NCBI RefSeq assembly: GCF_016428975.1
Contig: NZ_JAELTT010000003.1
Span: 62,001 to 126,000 of the forward strand
Direction: 5' to 3'
From: Dyella sp. ASV21
Lineage (GTDB): Bacteria; Pseudomonadota; Gammaproteobacteria; Xanthomonadales; Rhodanobacteraceae
DNA length: 64,000 bases
Position 1 is the first letter of the stretch. The number at the start of each line of letters is the position of its first letter. Below are positions 60,574-64,000 of this stretch, piece by piece. The position numbers were made by a program, and so were the translations under genes. The notes beneath the pieces were generated by a model. That model did not search any database and had not been told where the DNA came from. It worked only from the letters and a program-made list of their open reading frames with translations.

Positions 60574-61542
60574 TCAGGCGACCGCGGCCTCGATGCGCTG
60601 AATGACCTCGGCATCCAACCGTGGCAGCAACTCCAGCGCTCCCAGATTCTGCTGCAGCTGTTCGAGCTTGCTCGCGCCCAACATCACCGTGGATACGTGC
60701 GGATTGACCAGGCACCACGCAATGGACAGCTGCGCCAGCGACACGCCCAGATCAGCCGCGATCGGTGCCAGTCGCCGCACCTTGTCGATGCGATGGCCTC
60801 CCTGCTCCAGGATCGCCTCGCGCAGCCACTCGTAGCCCGGCTGGGCCAATCGACCATCCGCCGGTACGCCATCGTTGTACTTGCCGCTAAGCAACCCCGA
60901 GGCCAAGGGCGACCAGATGGTCGTGCCCATGCCGTAGTTGGCGTAGAGCGGCGCGTATTCCTGTTCCACTCGCTCGCGATGCAGCAGGTTGTACTGCGGC
61001 TGCTCCATCACTGGGGCGTACATGTGGTTTTCGCGGGCCACACGATGTGCCTCGATGATCGCCTCGGCGGGCCACTCGCTGGTACCCCAATAAAGCACCT
61101 TGCCCTGGCGCACCAAGGTATCCATGGCCGCGACGGTCTCCTCGATCGGCGCATCCGGATCGGGCCGGTGGCAAAAGTAGAGATCCAAGTGTTCTACGCG
61201 CAAGCGTTGCAGTGCCTGGTGGCAGGCCTCGATCACGTGCTTGCGCGATAGCCCGCGCTGCGTGGGTAATGGATGATCCACCGCGCCGAAAAACACTTTG
61301 CTCGACACGCAGTAGCTGTCGCGCGGAAAGCGCAGGTCGGCCAGCACGTCACCCATCAGGGTTTCCGCGACGCCATGGTTGTAGGTCTCGGCGTTGTCGA
61401 AGAAATTGATACCGCGATCGTGCGCCATGGCCAGCAGGTCGCGCGCCAGCGAACGACCTACCTGTTTGCCAAACGTAACCCAGGCGCCAAACGAAAGCAC
61501 GGAGAGCTGCAAGCCCGATTTTCCAAGACGTCGATACTGCAT
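60574..61542 (-). CDS. Aldo/keto reductase (Kv-beta-like)
   Basis: 322 residues from ATG 61542. MQYRRLGKSGLQLSVLSFG start, DNAETYNHGVAETLMG with catalytic Asp/Tyr, YCVSSKVFFG with Lys, DLYFCHRPDPDAPIEETV with the His, and VMEQPQYNLLHRERV; C-terminal cofactor site MLGASKLEQLQQNL. Fits the AKR6/7/12 group. NADPH-dependent carbonyl reductase, substrate unknown. Divergent from the alcohol dehydrogenase. Confidence 0.94.
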   Translation of the reverse strand: MQYRRLGKSGLQLSVLSFGAWVTFGKQVGRSLARDLLAMAHDRGINFFDNAETYNHGVAETLMGDVLADLRFPRDSYCVSSKVFFGAVDHPLPTQRGLSRKHVIEACHQALQRLRVEHLDLYFCHRPDPDAPIEETVAAMDTLVRQGKVLYWGTSEWPAEAIIEAHRVARENHMYAPVMEQPQYNLLHRERVEQEYAPLYANYGMGTTIWSPLASGLLSGKYNDGVPADGRLAQPGYEWLREAILEQGGHRIDKVRRLAPIAADLGVSLAQLSIAWCLVNPHVSTVMLGASKLEQLQQNLGALELLPRLDAEVIQRIEAAVA

Positions 61543-61697
61543 GGGGTAGCGCTCCGGCAAGAGGGGTGGATCAGCATGCCAAGACACCGCCGTTCCGTCC
61601 ACGGCAGCGGGCCGTGCCTGGCGTATACGCCGGAGCGACGGTGACTCCACTATGCTGCTGCGTCGCTTTTCCACGCTATCCACGACGGAGCTGCATC

Positions 61698-62714
61698 ATG
61701 TCGAACATCCAGGGCTGGGCCGTACAACAGGCCGGTCAACCGCTCGTTCAAACGCAAATCGATCCAGGCCCGCTCGGCGCCGAGGAAGTGGAGGTCGCCG
61801 TGGATTACTGCGGCATCTGCCACTCCGACCTGTCGATGATCAATAACGAATGGGGCTTCTCGCGCTACCCGTTTGTACCCGGGCACGAGGTGATCGGCCG
61901 CGTGACGGCGCTGGGTCCGCAGGCGAAGGGTCTGAAGATCGGCCAGAAGGTGGGCATCGGCTGGACCGCAGAAAGCTGCATGCATTGCCGCCAATGCCTG
62001 TCCGGCCACCAGAACCTGTGTGCCAAGGCCACACCCACCATCGGCGGTCACCATGGCGGCTTCGCGGATAAGGTGCGCGCGCATTGGGCCTGGGCCATTC
62101 CGCTTCCCGAGGGCCTGCACCTGGCCAGCGCCGGACCGCTGTTGTGCGGTGGCATTACGGTGCTGGAGCCTTTCCTGGCTTACGACATCGGCCCCAGCGC
62201 GCGCGTGGGTGTTGTTGGTATCGGCGGGCTGGGTCATATGGCGATCAAGTTCGCCAAGGCATGGGGCTGCGAAGTCACCGCGTTTACCTCCACCGCCGCC
62301 AAGGCCGACGAAGCGCGAGGCTTCGGTGCCCATCACGTGGTTTCCAGCCAGGACGCCAGCGAGATCGCCGCCATCGCAGGCACGCTCGATCTGCTGCTGG
62401 TTACCGTGAATGTGCCGCTCAACTGGAACGCGTTCATCAACACGCTGGCGCCGCGCGGGCGCATGCATGTGGTGGGCGCGGTGCTGGAGCCGATTCCGGT
62501 GCCGGCGTTCTCGCTGATCGGCGCCCAGCGCGAGGTTTCCGGTTCGCCCACCGGCTCCCCGGTGGACATTGCCACCTTGCTCGACTTCGCCGCGCGCCAT
62601 GACATCCGCCCGCAGGTCGAGATGTTCCCGATGAGCAAGGTAAACGAGGCACTCAAGCATCTGGCCGATGGCAAGGCACGCTATCGCATCGTGTTGGACG
62701 CCAATGCCAGCTGA
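61698..62714 (+). CDS. Zinc-dependent alcohol/aldehyde dehydrogenase (Ahr/CAD-like)
   Basis: 338 residues. Catalytic zinc ligands in DYCGICHSDLSMI and GHEVIGRV, structural zinc Cys cluster CMHCRQCLSGHQNLC, GGHHGGFADKVRAH, Rossmann motif GVVGIGGLGHMAIKFA and cofactor-selecting STAAK. Resembles E. coli Ahr (YjgB) and plant cinnamyl alcohol dehydrogenases, NADPH-type. Divergent from the aldo/keto reductase, suggesting a shared aldehyde-detoxifying role. Terminator follows. Confidence 0.94.
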   Translation: MSNIQGWAVQQAGQPLVQTQIDPGPLGAEEVEVAVDYCGICHSDLSMINNEWGFSRYPFVPGHEVIGRVTALGPQAKGLKIGQKVGIGWTAESCMHCRQCLSGHQNLCAKATPTIGGHHGGFADKVRAHWAWAIPLPEGLHLASAGPLLCGGITVLEPFLAYDIGPSARVGVVGIGGLGHMAIKFAKAWGCEVTAFTSTAAKADEARGFGAHHVVSSQDASEIAAIAGTLDLLLVTVNVPLNWNAFINTLAPRGRMHVVGAVLEPIPVPAFSLIGAQREVSGSPTGSPVDIATLLDFAARHDIRPQVEMFPMSKVNEALKHLADGKARYRIVLDANAS

Positions 62715-62729
62715 TTCTTGCTGAAAAAA

Positions 62730-62757
62730 AAGCCGAACCCCGAAGGGTTCGGCTTTG
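62730..62757. terminator. Bidirectional terminator between dehydrogenase and adhesin
   Basis: AAGCCGAACCC-CGAA-GGGTTCGGCTT, flanked by A8 on the left and TT on the right, 16 bases after the dehydrogenase stop. Confidence 0.88.
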
Positions 62758-62795
62758 CCGTCAAACGGCTGTAAAACACTTACGGGTGCAAAGGC

Positions 62796-64000
62796 TTACC
62801 AGGCGTAGGCAGCACCCATACCCGCACCCTTGTCACCTTGGCTGTTCGCCGTCAGGCCCGCACGCAGGATCCAGCGGCCGTTCTCGCTGATGCCGGTCAT
62901 ACCGACCGAAATGGCGTTCTGACCGTTGTACGTACCCACACCTGCCGACACGGTGTTCATGTTCGGCTGGTAGGCCTGCGGCATGTTGGCCATGGCGATG
63001 GCCGAGGCCGTGCCCGCCGAAGCGCGACGCTGAGTCTTGTCGATGCTGCGCGACAAGACACTGAAGGCCTGGTCGGTGTAGTTCTTCGACCAATCACTCA
63101 TGGCATTGAGCTGGGACATGTTCACCGCATCCGTAGCATTGACGCCAGCGGCCACGTTGGTGACGGTACGTTCGGCACCCGCCGCGCCCACCGACACGCT
63201 ATTGGCCTGCGTCGCCACCGAACCGGTACCCAGTGCCACAGCGTTGGTGGCCGCCGCCTCCACCGATGCGCCCTGACCCACGGCCGTACCCGAGCTTGCG
63301 TTCACGCTGCTGTTGGAACCCACCGCCGTACTGCTTCCAGCGAGCGCCTGCGCGTTGCCACCGATGGCGGTATCGCCCGTGCTGGCCGCGTAGGCATCAT
63401 TGCCCGTGGCCAGGCCGTAGGTACCCAACGCCTGTGCGTTGTGCCCCATCGCCGACGCATTGTCGCCAGAGGCAACACTGTTGTAGCCCAGGGCTACACC
63501 TGCGGTATCGCCGGAGTTCGCGGCGTTATTGATGCTCGAGCCTTCTGTAGCCGTGAGGTAGGAAATTTCCTTGCCGCTGCCAGGATTCGGGATAATCGGA
63601 TCAGGGACGATGACATTACCCTCAAGCACCGTCACTCGGGCATCCACGCTGTTGATCTGGGTCACCAGGCCCGACAACTGACCGAAGTTCACTGCGTCGT
63701 ACGGGTTCTTGCCGTCCGCCACATTGGTGAGCACCACCGGAGTCGTCGAACCAAAACCACCCAGCGTCACCTGACCACGGTTCATGCCTGGGTCGTAGAC
63801 CACGGCATCAAGCATGTTGCCACCGATGTCGACCAGGCCCGCTGCCTTTAGCTGGCTGACGTTTACCGCGTCATTGTCGTCCGTGCCGTTGGCGACGTTC
63901 TTCAGCGACACCGGTGCGCCGCCCTTGGCCAGCGTGACACTGCCGAGGTTCGGCGAGCCGTCCGCATTCTGGTCGTAGGTCACCGCCGCCAGCGCGTTGC
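62796..64000 (-). CDS. Trimeric autotransporter adhesin, C-terminal part (runs off window)
   Basis: 401 readable codons; the frame continues past 64000, so the N-terminus is missing. Seen: two or three neck/connector repeats (VANGTDDNDAVNVSQLKAAG, VADGKNPYDAVNFGQLSGL, VAAGVNATDAVNMSQLNAM), a YadA-head stretch of 14-residue left-handed repeats (GDNASAMGHNAQALGTYG...), and a YadA-type membrane anchor ending in GISENGRWILRAGLTANSQ and the terminal aromatic AYAW. Surface adhesin of the XadA/YadA class for attachment, biofilm and host contact. Ends in W, as needed for Bam-dependent insertion. Confidence 0.93.
   Translation of the reverse strand, partial: NALAAVTYDQNADGSPNLGSVTLAKGGAPVSLKNVANGTDDNDAVNVSQLKAAGLVDIGGNMLDAVVYDPGMNRGQVTLGGFGSTTPVVLTNVADGKNPYDAVNFGQLSGLVTQINSVDARVTVLEGNVIVPDPIIPNPGSGKEISYLTATEGSSINNAANSGDTAGVALGYNSVASGDNASAMGHNAQALGTYGLATGNDAYAASTGDTAIGGNAQALAGSSTAVGSNSSVNASSGTAVGQGASVEAAATNAVALGTGSVATQANSVSVGAAGAERTVTNVAAGVNATDAVNMSQLNAMSDWSKNYTDQAFSVLSRSIDKTQRRASAGTASAIAMANMPQAYQPNMNTVSAGVGTYNGQNAISVGMTGISENGRWILRAGLTANSQGDKGAGMGAAYAW

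Noticed and set aside
1-64000. CRISPR array, tRNA/rRNA genes, insertion sequences, prophage
   Set aside because: No regularly spaced direct repeats, no cloverleaf or rRNA segments, and no transposase, integrase or phage proteins were seen.

Overview
The window looks like chromosome of a high-GC gammaproteobacterium of the Xanthomonadales/Lysobacterales, most likely Rhodanobacteraceae (Dyella, Rhodanobacter or Luteibacter type). This rests on gene order (pilG-pilH-pilI-pilJ divergent from gshB-tonB-yqgE-ruvX-pyrB; pilT-pilU next to proC-yggT), on a short Xanthomonas-type H-NS protein, an Oar-like TonB-dependent receptor and a HolD-RimI pair. It is an inference from recognised proteins; no rRNA is present to settle it. 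I saw no tRNA, rRNA, CRISPR array, insertion sequence, integrase or phage gene.

Layout. 1-3282 (minus): the Pil-Chp chemotaxis operon for type IV pili, with pilJ cut by the window edge. 3689-9425 (plus): gshB, a TonB-type protein, yqgE, ruvX, pyrB and a large lipoprotein. 9497-11014 (minus): an MHYT membrane sensor and an ACT/V4R-like protein. 11392-14979: a BON-domain periplasmic protein and a 1032-residue Oar-like receptor. 15426-17672: pilU and pilT. 17989-29101: mostly housekeeping (proC, yggT, M13 peptidase, BtuF-like protein, YjbQ, pdxH, a P-loop kinase, YbjQ, an epimerase-like protein, aroK-aroB, a WGR protein, hemE, DUF3147). 29289-36251: valS, rimI, holD-like, pssA, a DUF4124 protein and proS. 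36680-40134: H-NS-like protein behind an AT-rich leader, ThrE-type exporter, NfeD and an SPFH protein.

40206-58480 is the part that stands out. All genes lie on the minus strand. In transcription order there is a twin-palindrome upstream site, a near-perfect sigma-54 promoter, a membrane fusion protein, one MacB/LolD-type ATPase, and then EIGHT MacB/FtsX-type permeases arranged as four tandem A-B pairs. After these come a secreted DUF885 metallopeptidase, an exported PDZ-domain protein, a sigma-54-dependent response regulator, a 102-residue secreted protein and an NtrY-like histidine kinase. The regulator class encoded at the distal end is exactly the class needed to fire the promoter at the proximal end, so this reads as one self-contained envelope-sensing and export system. 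One ATPase serving four permease pairs is unusual. Its substrate is unknown.

58482-64000: a Fur-box-preceded hemP with a downstream unknown gene, a subclass B3 metallo-beta-lactamase, an aldo/keto reductase divergent from a zinc alcohol dehydrogenase, and the C-terminal part of a trimeric autotransporter adhesin that runs off the window end.
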